In this document: positions 39,881 to 52,509 of the stretch, in pieces | How the letters are laid out: each line of letters begins with the position of its first letter | How positions within the stretch are numbered: the first letter of the stretch is position 1 | DNA from: Thermopolyspora flexuosa | GTDB taxonomy: Bacteria; Actinomycetota; Actinomycetes; Streptosporangiales; Streptosporangiaceae | Direction of reading: 5' to 3' | Assembly: GCF_006716785.1 (NCBI RefSeq) | Contig: NZ_VFPQ01000001.1 | Span: 2,914,001 to 2,978,000 of the forward strand | Length of the DNA: 64,000 bases | Position numbers and translations under genes: made by a program | Notes under the pieces: generated by a model | The model's input: only the letters and a program-made list of their open reading frames with translations | Database searches by the model: none | Told to the model about the DNA's origin: nothing

Positions 39881-41218
39881 GTGAACGCAACCCACCGGTT
39901 CCCGCCCGGCATCATCCTCGGGGCCGCCACCTCGGCGTACCAGATCGAGGGCGCGGTCGACGCCGACGGGCGCGGCCCGTCGGTCTGGGACACCTTCGCC
40001 GCGACCCCCGGCAAGGTCGCCGGCGGGGACACCGGCGAGCCGGGCGCCGACCACTACCGCCGCTGGGCCGAGGACGTCGAGCTGATGGCCGAGCTCGGCC
40101 TGCAGAGCTACCGGTTCTCCATCGCCTGGCCGCGCATCCGGCCGGACGGCACCGGGCCGGTCAACCGCAAGGGGCTCGACTTCTACCGGCGGCTCGTCGA
40201 CGGGCTGCGCGAGCGCGGCATCCGGCCGATGGCCACCCTGTTCCACTGGGACCTGCCGCAGGCCCTGCAGGACAAGGGCGGCTGGGAGAACCGGGACGTG
40301 GCGTCCTGGTTCGCCGACTACGCGCAGATCATGTTCGACGCGCTCGACGTGGCGGACTGGATCACCGTCAACGAGCCAAAGACCGTGGTGGACGCCGGGT
40401 ACCGGCACGGCATCCACGCGCCCGGGTACCGCGACGACGCCCGGGCGTATGTCGCGCTGCACCACCTGCTGCTCGCGCACGGGCTCGCGGTGCGCGCGCT
40501 GCGCGCCTCGGGCGGGGACCGCCGGATCGGCCCGGCGCTCAACCTGAGCCCGGTCTACCCGGCGGCCGACGGCCCGGAGGCGGAGTCCGCGGCCCAGGCC
40601 GACGCGGTACGGCACGCCGACGGCCTGGAGAACCGGCTCTACCTCGACCCGATCCTCACCGGCCGCTACCCGGAGGACGCGCTGCGCTGGATCGCCGGGC
40701 GCAGCCCGATGCCGGAGCGCATCGCGGACGGCGACCTGGAGATCATCTCCGCGCCGATCGACATGCTCGGCGTGCAGTACTACTCGCCGCTGTACGTCAC
40801 CGCCGACGGCGAGCGCGCCTTCCGGCACCCGCGGTCCCAGGCGTGGTGGCAGGAGATCCACCCCGAGGGCCTGTACGACCTGCTGCGCCGGCTGGCCCGG
40901 GACTACGGGAACGTCCCGCTGGTCATCACCGAGAACGGCATGCCCGCCGCCGACGAGGTGGACGCGGACGGCGCGGTGCACGACCCGTACCGGGTGGCGT
41001 TCCTGCGCGACCACCTCGACGCGGTACGGCGGGCGGTCGCCGACGGGGTGCGCGTGGTCGGCTACCACGTCTGGTCGCTGCTCGACAACTTCGAGTGGGC
41101 CGAGGGGTACCGGGAGCGGTGGGGCATCGTCTACGTCGACTACCCCACCCAGCGCCGGATCCCGAAGGACAGCGCGCTCTGGTACCGGGACCTGATCCGC
41201 GACCGGGTCCTCGGCTAG
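39881..41218 (+). CDS. Second GH1 beta-glucosidase
   Basis: 445 residues, no signal peptide. GH1 signature IILGAATSAYQIEGA, acid/base Glu in ITVNEPK and nucleophile Glu in LVITENGMP. It is clearly related to bglC but diverged, and has its own CebR operators, so it may take other aryl- or oligo-beta-glucosides. GTG 39881 follows AGGAG; the longer frame from 39758 runs through the operators and is rejected. Confidence 0.92.
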   Translation: MNATHRFPPGIILGAATSAYQIEGAVDADGRGPSVWDTFAATPGKVAGGDTGEPGADHYRRWAEDVELMAELGLQSYRFSIAWPRIRPDGTGPVNRKGLDFYRRLVDGLRERGIRPMATLFHWDLPQALQDKGGWENRDVASWFADYAQIMFDALDVADWITVNEPKTVVDAGYRHGIHAPGYRDDARAYVALHHLLLAHGLAVRALRASGGDRRIGPALNLSPVYPAADGPEAESAAQADAVRHADGLENRLYLDPILTGRYPEDALRWIAGRSPMPERIADGDLEIISAPIDMLGVQYYSPLYVTADGERAFRHPRSQAWWQEIHPEGLYDLLRRLARDYGNVPLVITENGMPAADEVDADGAVHDPYRVAFLRDHLDAVRRAVADGVRVVGYHVWSLLDNFEWAEGYRERWGIVYVDYPTQRRIPKDSALWYRDLIRDRVLG

Positions 41219-41231
41219 GCCGCTCCGAGCC

Positions 41232-41278
41232 GGGGGCGTCGCCGGTGACCCCCTTCCCCCCGTCCCGGCGGCGCCCCC
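41232..41278 (+). terminator. Terminator after second beta-glucosidase
   Basis: GGGGGCG-T-CGCCGG (41232-41245) pairs with CCGGCG-G-CGCCCCC (41265-41278), 14 bp including one T-G pair, then TTTCC. Confidence 0.7.
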
Positions 41279-41406
41279 TTTCCATGCGCATGCCGTGCCG
41301 CCGGGCACCGTTTGGCGGACCGGTTGAGAGATGTCAGGATCCAGGTATGCGGAAGGCCGACCGAAAGGTTGACGCGCCCGGCGCGGCTCCCTAGCGTATA
41401 CGATCA

Positions 41407-41420
41407 TGGGAGCGCTCCCA
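41407..41420. promoter_or_regulatory. CebR operator 5, before the aldose epimerase gene
   Basis: Perfect TGGGAGCGCTCCCA about 80 bp before the chosen start, bringing the epimerase gene into the cellobiose regulon. Confidence 0.85.
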
Positions 41421-41501
41421 CCTCGCGGGAGCGCAGCGCTCCGCCCGTCCCGTCGACGCCCTCCCGGCCGTGGCATGCGGCCGGCCGACGAAAGGATCCT
41501 G

Positions 41502-42398
41502 GTGAGCTCCGGTTCCCTCCGTTGCGGTGACCTGCACGCCGAGATCAGCACGCGTGGCGGCGCCCTGCGGGTGCTGCGCGCGGGCGAGCGCGACCTCGTC
41601 GTCTCCTGGCCCGAGGACGGCCCGATCCCGTTCTACAGCGGCACCCTGCTCGCGCCGTGGCCGAACCGGGTCGCCGACGCCGTCTACACCTTCGCCGGGG
41701 AGCGGTTCGAGCTGCCGGTCACCGAGCCCGAGCGCGGGCACGCGCTGCACGGGCTGGTGGCGGAGGCGCCCTGGGAGATCGCCGAGCCGCCCGCCGAGGG
41801 CGACGGCCAGGCGTCGGTACGGCTCACGCACACGATCGAGCCCACCCCGGGCTACCCGTTCCGGCTCGCGCTCGCCGTGCTGTACACGCTCACGCCGGAC
41901 GGGCTCACCACCACGCTCACCGCGCAGAACGTCGGCGACCGCCCCGCCCCGTACGGCTGCGGCCCGCACCCGTGGCTGCTCGCGGGCGACGGGCCGCTCA
42001 CCGGCTGGGAGCTGGAGCTGCCGGCGGACCGGGTGCTGCTCGTCGACGAGCGGCTGGTGCCGCGCGAGCTGACCGACGTGACCGGCACGCCGTACGACTT
42101 CCGCCGGGCGCACGCGATCGGCGACACCGCGATCGACCACGCGTTCACCGGGCTCGCCGCGGACGCCGAGGGACTGGCCCGGGTACGGCTGCGCGGCCCG
42201 GCCGGCGGCGTGGAGATCAACTGGGATCCGCGGGTGCTGCCGTGGGTCCAGGTGTGCACCGGCACCGGGCTCGGCCACCGCGGGCTCGCCGTGGAGCCGA
42301 TGACCTGCCCGCCCGACGCGTTCAACTCGGGCACCGACGTCATCGTGCTCCAGCCCGGCGAGAAGCACGAGGCGAGCTGGACGATCGTGCCCTTCTGA
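41502..42398 (+). CDS. Aldose 1-epimerase-like protein
   Basis: Mutarotase fold, 298 residues. Catalytic His in RGHALHGL and GCGPHPWL and the base Glu in LAVEPMTCPPDAFNSG are present. It would interconvert alpha and beta glucose released by the beta-glucosidases before phosphorylation. GTG 41502 is set by AAAGGA 6 bp upstream; ATG 41475 and ATG 41406 (inside the operator) are less likely. Confidence 0.88.
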   Translation: MSSGSLRCGDLHAEISTRGGALRVLRAGERDLVVSWPEDGPIPFYSGTLLAPWPNRVADAVYTFAGERFELPVTEPERGHALHGLVAEAPWEIAEPPAEGDGQASVRLTHTIEPTPGYPFRLALAVLYTLTPDGLTTTLTAQNVGDRPAPYGCGPHPWLLAGDGPLTGWELELPADRVLLVDERLVPRELTDVTGTPYDFRRAHAIGDTAIDHAFTGLAADAEGLARVRLRGPAGGVEINWDPRVLPWVQVCTGTGLGHRGLAVEPMTCPPDAFNSGTDVIVLQPGEKHEASWTIVPF

Positions 42399-42563
42399 TC
42401 CTTTCGGTGTCCCGGCAAACCGGTGGTGAGGGAATATCCACAAGCGCATGACGGGGCGCATTTCCGGTGCCGGGAGTGCAATAACCTGATGTGTCGTGAC
42501 CGAGCGAAACACCATTCCTAGCGCGCCGGGGACGAGGCGGTCTCGGCCGGTTGAGGAGGCCAT

Positions 42564-43904
42564 GTGACCGCGGACGCCATCGATCTCGACGCCTGGCGCA
42601 AGCTGCCGGCGGCGCAGCAGCCCGACTGGCCGGATCGTGCCGTGCTCGACGAGGTCGTCGCCGAGCTGTCGACCCTGCCTCCCCTCGTGTTCGCCGGGGA
42701 GTGCGACCAGCTCAAGGAGCGTCTCGCCGCCGCCGCACGAGGCGAGGCGTTCGTACTCCAGGGCGGTGACTGCGCCGAGACCTTCGCCGGCGCCACCGCC
42801 GACGCCGTCCGCAACAAGCTGAAGACGCTGTTGCAGATGGCGATCGTGCTCACCTACGCGGGCAGCGTCCCGGTCGTGAAGATCGGGCGCTGGGCCGGGC
42901 AGTTCGCCAAGCCCCGCTCCAAGCCGGTCGAGGTGCGCGACGGCGTGGAGCTGCCCGCCTACCGCGGCGACATGGTGAACGGTTTCGAGTTCACCGCCGA
43001 GGCCCGCACCCCCGACCCGCGGCGGCTGCTGCGCGCGTACCACTCCTCCGCGGTGACCCTCAACCTGTGCCGCGCCTTCACCAAGGGCGGGTACGCGGAC
43101 CTGCGCCAGGTGCACGCCTGGAACCAGGACTTCGTCGCCGAGTCCCCCGCCGGGCAGCGCTACGAGCGGCTGGCCAAGGAGATCGACAAGGCGATCCAGT
43201 TCATGCACGCCTGCGGCGCGGACTCCCCCGAGTTCCACACCGTGGAGCTGTACTCGTCGCACGAGGCGCTGATCCTCGAGTACGACCGCGCGCTCACCCG
43301 CATCGACTCGCGCACCGGCCTGCCGTACGACGTGTCGGCGCACATGGTGTGGATCGGCGAGCGCACCCGCCAGCTCGACGGCGCGCACGTGGAGTTCTTC
43401 AGCCGCATCCGCAACCCGATCGGCGTGAAGCTCGGTCCCACCACCACACCGGAGGACGCCCTCGCGCTGATCGAGCGGCTCAACCCGCACAACGAGCCGG
43501 GCCGGCTCACGTTCATCACCCGCATGGGCGCCTCCCGGATCCGGGACGTGCTGCCCACGCTGGTGGAGAAGGTCGCCTCGAGCGGCGCCAACGTGCTGTG
43601 GGTCTGCGACCCGATGCACGGCAACACCTTCGAGGCGCCGAGCGGCCACAAGACCCGCCGCGTCGACGACATCTTCGACGAGGTCGCCGGGTTCTTCGAG
43701 GTGCACCGCTCGCTCGGCACGCACCCCGGTGGCATCCACATCGAGTTCACCGGCGACGACGTCACCGAGTGCATCGGCGGCGGCGACCCGATCGACCTGT
43801 CCGACCTGAGCCTGCGGTACGAGACGGCGTGCGACCCGCGCCTCAACCGCAGCCAGTCCCTCGACCTGGCCTTCCGCGTCGCCGAGCTGTACCGCTCGGC
43901 CTGA
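42564..43904 (+). CDS. Class II DAHP synthase
   Basis: First enzyme of the shikimate pathway: phosphoenolpyruvate plus erythrose 4-phosphate to DAHP. 446 residues, normal for the plant/actinobacterial type II (AroG/AroH) family: LQGGDCAETF, GRWAGQFAKPRS, WVCDPMHGNT and the C-terminal [26 protein letters not shown] start after GAGGAGG. The last 46 codons and terminator recur twice downstream as fragments, so this gene end is a repeated anchor for accessory cassettes. Confidence 0.95.
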   Translation: MTADAIDLDAWRKLPAAQQPDWPDRAVLDEVVAELSTLPPLVFAGECDQLKERLAAAARGEAFVLQGGDCAETFAGATADAVRNKLKTLLQMAIVLTYAGSVPVVKIGRWAGQFAKPRSKPVEVRDGVELPAYRGDMVNGFEFTAEARTPDPRRLLRAYHSSAVTLNLCRAFTKGGYADLRQVHAWNQDFVAESPAGQRYERLAKEIDKAIQFMHACGADSPEFHTVELYSSHEALILEYDRALTRIDSRTGLPYDVSAHMVWIGERTRQLDGAHVEFFSRIRNPIGVKLGPTTTPEDALALIERLNPHNEPGRLTFITRMGASRIRDVLPTLVEKVASSGANVLWVCDPMHGNTFEAPSGHKTRRVDDIFDEVAGFFEVHRSLGTHPGGIHIEFTGDDVTECIGGGDPIDLSDLSLRYETACDPRLNRSQSLDLAFRVAELYRSA

Positions 43905-43925
43905 TCCAGGCCGACCAGAGAGTCA

Positions 43926-43957
43926 CGGCCCGGGGCGGCCTCCGCCGCTCCGGGCCG
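43926..43957 (+). terminator. Terminator of DAHP synthase gene, copy 1
   Basis: CGGCCCGG-G-GCGG / CCGC-T-CCGGGCCG with CCTCCG loop. The same hairpin occurs at 45861 and 47803. Confidence 0.75.
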
Positions 43958-43978
43958 TCGCGTTTCCCGACCCGCCAA

Positions 43979-44245
43979 TGGCGTCGAACGCGACGCAGGT
44001 GCGCTGCACGAGGGAACGAGCTCCTGAACCTGCCGCCCGATACGCATAAACCTGCGATCAGGTAGGTCGGGCGAAGCCTGCACGACGTCCGTAGCGTGAC
44101 GCAGCGATTCCCGGTGGTCACTGTCGCGGGCGAGGGTGATGGCTCATGAAGCCGTGGCGGACGCCGGGGATATCGCAGGCGGGCAGCCGGTTCGCTGAAT
44201 CCCGCCCGTGTGCCTCACCGCCTTAGCCTCGCCGCCGTACGAGCG
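43979..44245 (-). pseudogene. Decayed XRE-regulator C-terminus, copy 1
   Basis: No open frame, but the bases align with the 3' part of the intact XRE gene at 45932-46230: GGGAACGAGCTCCTGAACCTG with GACGAGTTCCTGTACCTG, and GGCGGGCAGCCG is shared exactly. It converges on the DAHP synthase terminator exactly as the intact XRE gene does in copy 2, showing the same unit once stood here. Confidence 0.65.
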
Positions 44246-44617
44246 CCCGGCGCAATCGAACGCGATGGATCGCCGCCGTTACTTTCTGTGATCAACCACT
44301 CCTGGCGCCTTTGGGACAACGACAAACCATCATCATGTCGCCTCAGGCTCACAGCATGCCACCGACGCAGCACTCGCCAGGGATATACGGACTCCACAGA
44401 TCACCAGATCAGGGCCAGGCCGGCCTCATCAGAGGTACCGGAACGGCTTCCGCCGGACGCGTACCGAACACGATCGACGAGTCGGCTCGGAGCGATCCGA
44501 CAGGATCAAGATCGGATTTTCGGTCAGACCATTTCCCGCGCGATCCGGACACGATGCGCAGTCCCGGAACCTTCTTTGTAATCTGTTCGTTATCAGATCA
44601 CGCGAGCCCGCATTGAA
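44246..44617. other. Non-coding, lower-GC spacer
   Basis: About 370 bp with a base composition clearly less GC-rich than the chromosome around it and no supported gene. Probably the remains of the XRE coding region and promoter plus newly acquired DNA. Confidence 0.4.
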
Positions 44618-44658
44618 CACAAATATCTTGAAGACCGCCGGCCACGGCGATATTTGTG
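44618..44658. promoter_or_regulatory. 10-bp inverted repeat before membrane protein 1
   Basis: CACAAATATC (44618-44627) and GATATTTGTG (44649-44658) are perfect complements 21 bp apart, 55 bp before the gene. A regulator site or mRNA hairpin; not conserved before paralogue 2. Confidence 0.4.
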
Positions 44659-44713
44659 GAGATGCGGCCGTGACCGCAGCGACCATTCGTCGATGTCCGC
44701 ACAGGAGCGCTTC

Positions 44714-45840
<1,127 letters not shown>

Positions 45841-45860
45841 TCAGGCCGACCAGAGCGTCA

Positions 45861-45898
45861 CGGCCCGGGGCGGCCTCCGCCGCTCCGGGCCGCTTTTC
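45861..45898 (+). terminator. Terminator, copy 2
   Basis: Same hairpin as at 43926, here followed by CTTTTC, the best T-run of the three copies. Confidence 0.7.
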
Positions 45899-45931
45899 GT
45901 TCGCGTCGAGTTGCTGCCGCCGGCGGCCCGG

Positions 45932-47782
<1,851 letters not shown>

Positions 47783-47802
47783 TCATGCCGACCAGAGCGT
47801 CA

Positions 47803-47834
47803 CGGCCCGGGGCGGCCTCCGCCGCTCCGGGCCG
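47803..47834 (+). terminator. Terminator, copy 3
   Basis: Same stem and CCTCCG loop as the hairpin at 43926, followed by TGTGTCC. Confidence 0.65.
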
Positions 47835-47887
47835 TGTGTCCCGCCCGGTGCGCGACCGGCCGATCGCGCGCCACCGGGGGCGGCCGC

Positions 47888-48470
47888 TCAGACCACTGTC
47901 GAGACGCCGAGCACGACCGTCCGGTAGTCGTCGAAGACGCTTCCCGGGCGCTGCGCGGGCGGAATGAGTTCCTGAACCTGGCGCGTGGTGTGCACGATCA
48001 CCTGGCTGCGGTACGCCGGTGCGAGGTCGTCGACGGTCCGGGTGGCGAGACGCAACGCCTCGCGGTGGCCGCCTTCCCGGGCGAGCGTGATGGCCTCATG
48101 GAGACGGAGGTCGGCCGCGTTCCGGTAGGCGGGCAGCCGCCGCCTCGCCTCGTCGCGTGCATCGGCCGCCGCCGTGGACGCCCTGCCGTACGAGTGCACC
48201 CGGCTCGCGACGAACCAGAGCGAGTCCGGCGTCCAGCCGAGTTCGCCGCGCCCGCCGGCCAGGTCGGCCATGACGTACCGGCGCTTCACGTCCGGTGTGC
48301 TTCGTGGTCGCGGCCCGTCACCGCAAGCGCATGAGCCATGACGGCGGTCTCGAGGACGGCGGTGGTTCGTGTAGCCGCCATCCGCTGAGCCGCGCGCAAC
48401 ATTGTGGGTCACCGACGGCGAGGAGCGGGACCGTAGAGGCCGAAATCCGCCTCATCGCCGGTGGCTCAAC
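47888..48470 (-). pseudogene. XRE-regulator C-terminal fragment, copy 3
   Basis: Residues LGWTPDSLWFVASRVHSYGR and APAYRSQVIVHTTRQVQELI match the intact XRE protein. Upstream of this the alignment continues at base level to about 48470 with frameshifts (CCGCCATCCGCTGAGCC is shared). The helix-turn-helix is missing, so it is non-functional. Confidence 0.8.
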
Positions 48471-48684
48471 GGACGAAATAGAACGCATTCTGTCTCAGAT
48501 TTCCCAAGTGTCTCATCATCCCCAGTGAACACATACTTCTGAAATTCTCGCCGGGGCTCGTTCGTTCACAGGTCACCACGGTCTGCATCAACATGAATGG
48601 TCCTGCATTTTCTTCCGGGGAACTTCATGAGGACGCGGCCGTGGAGCGCAGAGATCAAGATCGATGTCTGCAGAGGAGCCCCCT

Positions 48685-49488
48685 ATGGAGGAGACTCTCA
48701 CCCGGTCTCCGGTCGAATCCCCGGGACCGTTACGCGGTCTCGTCCTCGCCGTCTTCCTGCTCGCGGTCCTGTCCATCGCGTCGGCCTGCTCGTCGGGAAA
48801 CGCCGAGGTGTCTTTCCAGCCCGCGATGCTTCCCGTGAAACTCACGTGGGAGAACGGCAACGTCAAAGTGTCCGGAGAACGCGGTATCGTCACGCCCATC
48901 GGGGTCATCGGGCTGAACGCGAACGTGACGTTCGGGGAGCCGGACAAGGATTCGTTCTATGTGATCTTCCGCGACCGTCGGCGCTCCGTCGCCAACGTCT
49001 ACGTGGTGAACGGCGGCGCGGGGTCCTTCCAGGCGATCGTCAACGGGCTGACACGCTTCCATCTTGAGGATCGTCGCTTCGTCATCGACGTCATCGACGG
49101 CGAGACCAAGACGATCACCTTCCAGAGGGTGCCATCGGCGCCGCAGGACGCCAAGGCCGGTATGGCTGGTACCTGGACGCCCGGCATCGTGGACAGATGG
49201 AACGAATACTGGGAGACGACGTGGCACGAGCCGTTCGAATGGGCCCGGTGGGCCTATGACGACTCCACCATCGGGGCGGTGCCGCCGTTCGGATTCCTGT
49301 GGTTCCTGGTCCGGCTGGTCCTCGCGATCGTGCTCGGGCTGATCGACTTGATCCTTCTCGTGCTCTGTCTGATCGCGGCGCTGGCGTTCGTGATCGGCGG
49401 ATCCGTGGCGATGAACATCGTCTACGGCCTCGCCGCCCTGCTCGGCATCTCGATCGCGGTCGGCGTCGTCAGAACTGTGCTCCTGTGA
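48685..49488 (+). CDS. Membrane protein of unknown family, copy 2
   Basis: 267 residues, paralogue of 44714-45538 with the same order: N-terminal anchor, beta-rich outside domain, ERWNEYW-like block (DRWNEYWETTWHEPFEWARW), invariant [21 protein letters not shown] and C-terminal helices. The N-terminus ends SIASACSSG, which looks like a lipobox and is absent in copy 1. Codon use is more G/C-rich than copy 1. Upstream MSAEEPPM aligns with MSAQERFM in copy 1; in both, the second Met has the better ribosome site. Confidence 0.78.
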   Translation: MEETLTRSPVESPGPLRGLVLAVFLLAVLSIASACSSGNAEVSFQPAMLPVKLTWENGNVKVSGERGIVTPIGVIGLNANVTFGEPDKDSFYVIFRDRRRSVANVYVVNGGAGSFQAIVNGLTRFHLEDRRFVIDVIDGETKTITFQRVPSAPQDAKAGMAGTWTPGIVDRWNEYWETTWHEPFEWARWAYDDSTIGAVPPFGFLWFLVRLVLAIVLGLIDLILLVLCLIAALAFVIGGSVAMNIVYGLAALLGISIAVGVVRTVLL

Positions 49489-49511
49489 CGGGCCACCGGT
49501 TCCGGCCACGA

Positions 49512-49549
49512 GGCCTGGCCGTCCCTTCGGGGATCGGGACGGCCAGGCC
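49512..49549. terminator. Bidirectional terminator
   Basis: A 14-bp perfect stem (49512-49525 with 49536-49549) and 10-nt loop between the convergent membrane protein and fumarylacetoacetase-family genes. Confidence 0.75.
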
Positions 49550-49600
49550 CGATGGGCGACGTTGCGGAGACCTCGGGTGTGAGGAGGCCGCCGCTTCCGG

Positions 49601-50548
49601 TCAGGGCCGGGTCCGGGGGCGCTTCCTCGCCGGCGGGATGGGCACCTGCTCGACCCCGGCGACGACGGTGTTGCGGATCGAGCCGATGCCCTCGACGGTC
49701 AGCTCGACCACGTCGCCGGGCCGCAGCGGCGGCGGGTCCTGCCTGCCGCGCACGCCCCACAGCTCGGCAAGGCAGCCGCCGTTGCCGCAGGTGCCGGAGC
49801 CGAGCACGTCGCCGGGCCGTACCCAGGTGCCGCGCGAGGCGTACGCGACGAGCTCCTCGAAGGTCCAGCTCATGTTCGACAGCAGGTCGCGGCCGACCAC
49901 GGTGCCGTTGACGGACGCGGTGAGCGCGAGCCGCAGCAGGCCGTCCGCGTCGCGGTACGGCTCCAGCTCGTCGGCGGTGACGAGCCACGGGCCGAGCGTG
50001 GTGGCGGTGTCCTTGCCCTTGGCCGGGCCGAGGCCGACCTGCATCTCGCGGACCTGGAGGTCGCGGGCCGACCAGTCGTTCATGATCAGGTACCCGGCGA
50101 TGTGCTCCCGGGCCTGCTCGGGGGTGAGGTCCCGGCCGGCCCGGCCGATCACCGCGGCGACCTCGAGCTCGAAGTCGAAGACGGCGCAGCCGGGCGGCAC
50201 CGGCACCTCGTCGTCCGGGCCGACCACCGCGTACGGGTTGGTGAAGTAGAACGCGGGCGCCTCGTACCAGGCGTCCGGGATCGTGCCGCTGGGGTCCTTG
50301 CCGCGGCGCATGCCCTCGACGTGTTCCTCGAAGACGGCGAAGTCCCGCACGGTGGGCGGCTCGAACGGCGCGCACAGCCGTACCTCGGCGAGCGGGACCG
50401 GGTCCTGGGCGAGGCTCTCGGCCTCGCCCAGGCGGTCGTCGCGCAGCAGGTCGAGCACCCCGACGCCGTCGGGGAACGGCCGGACCGAGTCGGCCTCGAC
50501 GATCCCGGAACGGGTACGGCCCTCGTGAGTGAAGGTTGCGATGCGCAT
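49601..50548 (-). CDS. Fumarylacetoacetate hydrolase-family protein, copy 1
   Basis: 315 residues. Metal ligands in DFELEVAAVIG and NDWSARD match FAH-family hydrolases/isomerases/decarboxylases that act on ring-cleavage products. Last gene of a six-gene catabolic operon. ATG 50548. Its exact reaction cannot be set; the second FAH gene in the operon suggests two successive steps. Confidence 0.85.
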   Translation of the reverse strand: MRIATFTHEGRTRSGIVEADSVRPFPDGVGVLDLLRDDRLGEAESLAQDPVPLAEVRLCAPFEPPTVRDFAVFEEHVEGMRRGKDPSGTIPDAWYEAPAFYFTNPYAVVGPDDEVPVPPGCAVFDFELEVAAVIGRAGRDLTPEQAREHIAGYLIMNDWSARDLQVREMQVGLGPAKGKDTATTLGPWLVTADELEPYRDADGLLRLALTASVNGTVVGRDLLSNMSWTFEELVAYASRGTWVRPGDVLGSGTCGNGGCLAELWGVRGRQDPPPLRPGDVVELTVEGIGSIRNTVVAGVEQVPIPPARKRPRTRP

Positions 50549-50563
50549 GGGATCAGACGGGGA

Positions 50564-51499
50564 TCAGACGGGCGGGGCGACGAACACGCCGCGGTCGACG
50601 TCGTTGAACGACTCCCGGGTGATGACCTCGTCGATCTGGTTGGCGGTCCCCCACTGGTCGCTCACCTCGGGCTTGGTGAAGTCGTGGACCTGCGGGTGCC
50701 AGGTGTCCTCGTCGAGCTCCTCCAGCTCGGTGGTGTACTCGACCGTGTTGCCGTGCGGGTCGAGGAAGTAGGAGAAGGTGTTGTCCCCGGCGAGGTGGCG
50801 GCCCGGCCCCCAGATCATGCGGACCCCGGCGCGCAGCAGCCGGCCGGTGCCGTACATGAACTCGTCGACGCCGCGCAGCTCGAAGCTGATGTGGTGCAGC
50901 GAGACGTGCGGGGCGCGGGCGATGGCGAGGCTGTGGTGCTGCGGGTTGCACCGCATGAAGTGCATGACGTCGCCGATGCGCGGGTGGCCGAGGGTGTCGG
51001 AGAGCGCGAAGTCGAGGTGCTTCTCGTACCACTCGCGGGTGCGGTCGATGTCGGGCGAGTTGATCACGACGTGCGACAGCCGTACCGGGATCGACTCGCG
51101 CGGCTCGATCTTGCGGTGCTGGCGGGTGGCGACGTCCGCGGAGACCTCGACGGTGCGGCCGTCGACGTCGAAGAAGCGGAAGCCGTACCCGCCGCCGGGG
51201 GTGGTGATCTCGCCCGGCTGGGAGATGAGCTGGACACCCGCCTTGCCCAGCCGCTCGGCGAGGGCGTCGACGTCGGCGGGGGTCGCCGCGCCGAAGGCGA
51301 TCAGGTCGAGCCGCTTCTCCTCGGCCTTGCGCAGCCGGATGATGTACTGCTCCGGCGAGCCCTCGGCGGCGAGGAAGCTGAGCCCGCTGTCGGTGGCGAC
51401 CTCGGTGAGGCCCCACACGCCCGCGTAGAACTCGCGCTGCTTCTCGAAGTCGGGCACGGCGAGGTCGACGTGCCGTAGGTGGGTGATGAGTCGTGCCAT
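50564..51499 (-). CDS. Extradiol ring-cleavage dioxygenase (VOC fold)
   Basis: 311 residues with two VOC modules, like catechol 2,3-dioxygenase. Candidate iron ligands: His in RLSHVVINSPD, His in LHHISFEL and Glu in NTVEYTTE. Opens a catechol-type ring next to the hydroxyls. ATG 51499 follows AAGGACGG. Confidence 0.85.
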   Translation of the reverse strand: MARLITHLRHVDLAVPDFEKQREFYAGVWGLTEVATDSGLSFLAAEGSPEQYIIRLRKAEEKRLDLIAFGAATPADVDALAERLGKAGVQLISQPGEITTPGGGYGFRFFDVDGRTVEVSADVATRQHRKIEPRESIPVRLSHVVINSPDIDRTREWYEKHLDFALSDTLGHPRIGDVMHFMRCNPQHHSLAIARAPHVSLHHISFELRGVDEFMYGTGRLLRAGVRMIWGPGRHLAGDNTFSYFLDPHGNTVEYTTELEELDEDTWHPQVHDFTKPEVSDQWGTANQIDEVITRESFNDVDRGVFVAPPV

Positions 51500-51513
51500 G
51501 ACCGTCCTTGTGG

Positions 51514-52509
51514 CTAGTCCTTGAGGTCGAAGAGTCGGAGGGCGTTGCCGCCGCGGATCGCGTCGAACTCGTCGCCGTCCGGGAAGGCGGCGCGCAGCCG
51601 GTCGAGCGGGTCGGTGACACCCATGTCGAAGGGGTGGTCGGAGCCGAGCACGACCTGGGAGACGCCGACCGCGTCGATGAGCGCGCGCAGCGCCTCCGGC
51701 CGGTAGACGAGCGAGTCGAACCAGATGCGCCGCAGGTACGCGCTGGGCGGCTCGGCGCAGACGCGGGCGTCCGGCCGTACCTCCCAGCCGTGGTCGGCCC
51801 GCACGATGTACGTCGGCAGGTAGCCGCCGCCGTGGGCGGCGAGCAGCCGCAGGTTCGGGTGCCGGTCGAGCACGCCGGAGAAGATGAGGTGGGACAGCGC
51901 GACCGCGTTCTCCACCGGCTGGCCGACGATGTTCGACAGGTAATAGCGGTCGAGCCGCTCGTCGAGGGTGCAGCCGAACGGGTGAAGGAAGATCACCGCG
52001 CCGGTGTCCGCGGCGTGCGCCCAGAACGGGTCGTACGCCGGGTCGGACAGCTCGCGCCCGGGCGCGAACGAGGAGATCATCACGCCGCGCAGGCCGAGGC
52101 CGAGGGCGTGGTCGAGCGCCTCGACGAGCAGGTCGGGGTGCTGGAGCGGGACGATGCCGAGCCCGTGCAGCCGGTCGGGGGCCTCGGCGCAGTGCGCGGC
52201 CACCCCCTCGTTGGCGAGCCGGAACACGGTACGGGCGAGGCCCGGGTCGGCCCAGTAGTGGTAGTGGGACGGCGACGGGCTGACGATCTGCACGTCCACG
52301 CCTGCCGCGTCCATGTCCGCCAGCCGTGCCTCCACCCGGGTGAGCCGCGGGATCAGCTCGCCGATCACGCGCCGGTTCACCTCGACGGCGGCCGGGCCGT
52401 TACGCCGCGCCTCCAGGGCGAGGTGCGCGGCGTGGCCGGGGAAGTCGGCGACGGCCCGGTCCACCTCGGGGAGCAGCACGTGGGCGTGCACGTCGATGGT
52501 GGGGGTCAC
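51514..52509 (-). CDS. Amidohydrolase-family protein (ACMSD-like)
   Basis: 331 residues. Metal-binding IDVHAHV at the N-terminus, HPFGCTLDERL, AAHGGGYLP and GSDHPFDMG are the family 2 amidohydrolase (PF04909) landmarks seen in 2-amino-3-carboxymuconate semialdehyde and resorcylate decarboxylases. GTG 52509 overlaps the preceding stop (GTGA). Confidence 0.85.
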   Translation of the reverse strand: MTPTIDVHAHVLLPEVDRAVADFPGHAAHLALEARRNGPAAVEVNRRVIGELIPRLTRVEARLADMDAAGVDVQIVSPSPSHYHYWADPGLARTVFRLANEGVAAHCAEAPDRLHGLGIVPLQHPDLLVEALDHALGLGLRGVMISSFAPGRELSDPAYDPFWAHAADTGAVIFLHPFGCTLDERLDRYYLSNIVGQPVENAVALSHLIFSGVLDRHPNLRLLAAHGGGYLPTYIVRADHGWEVRPDARVCAEPPSAYLRRIWFDSLVYRPEALRALIDAVGVSQVVLGSDHPFDMGVTDPLDRLRAAFPDGDEFDAIRGGNALRLFDLKD

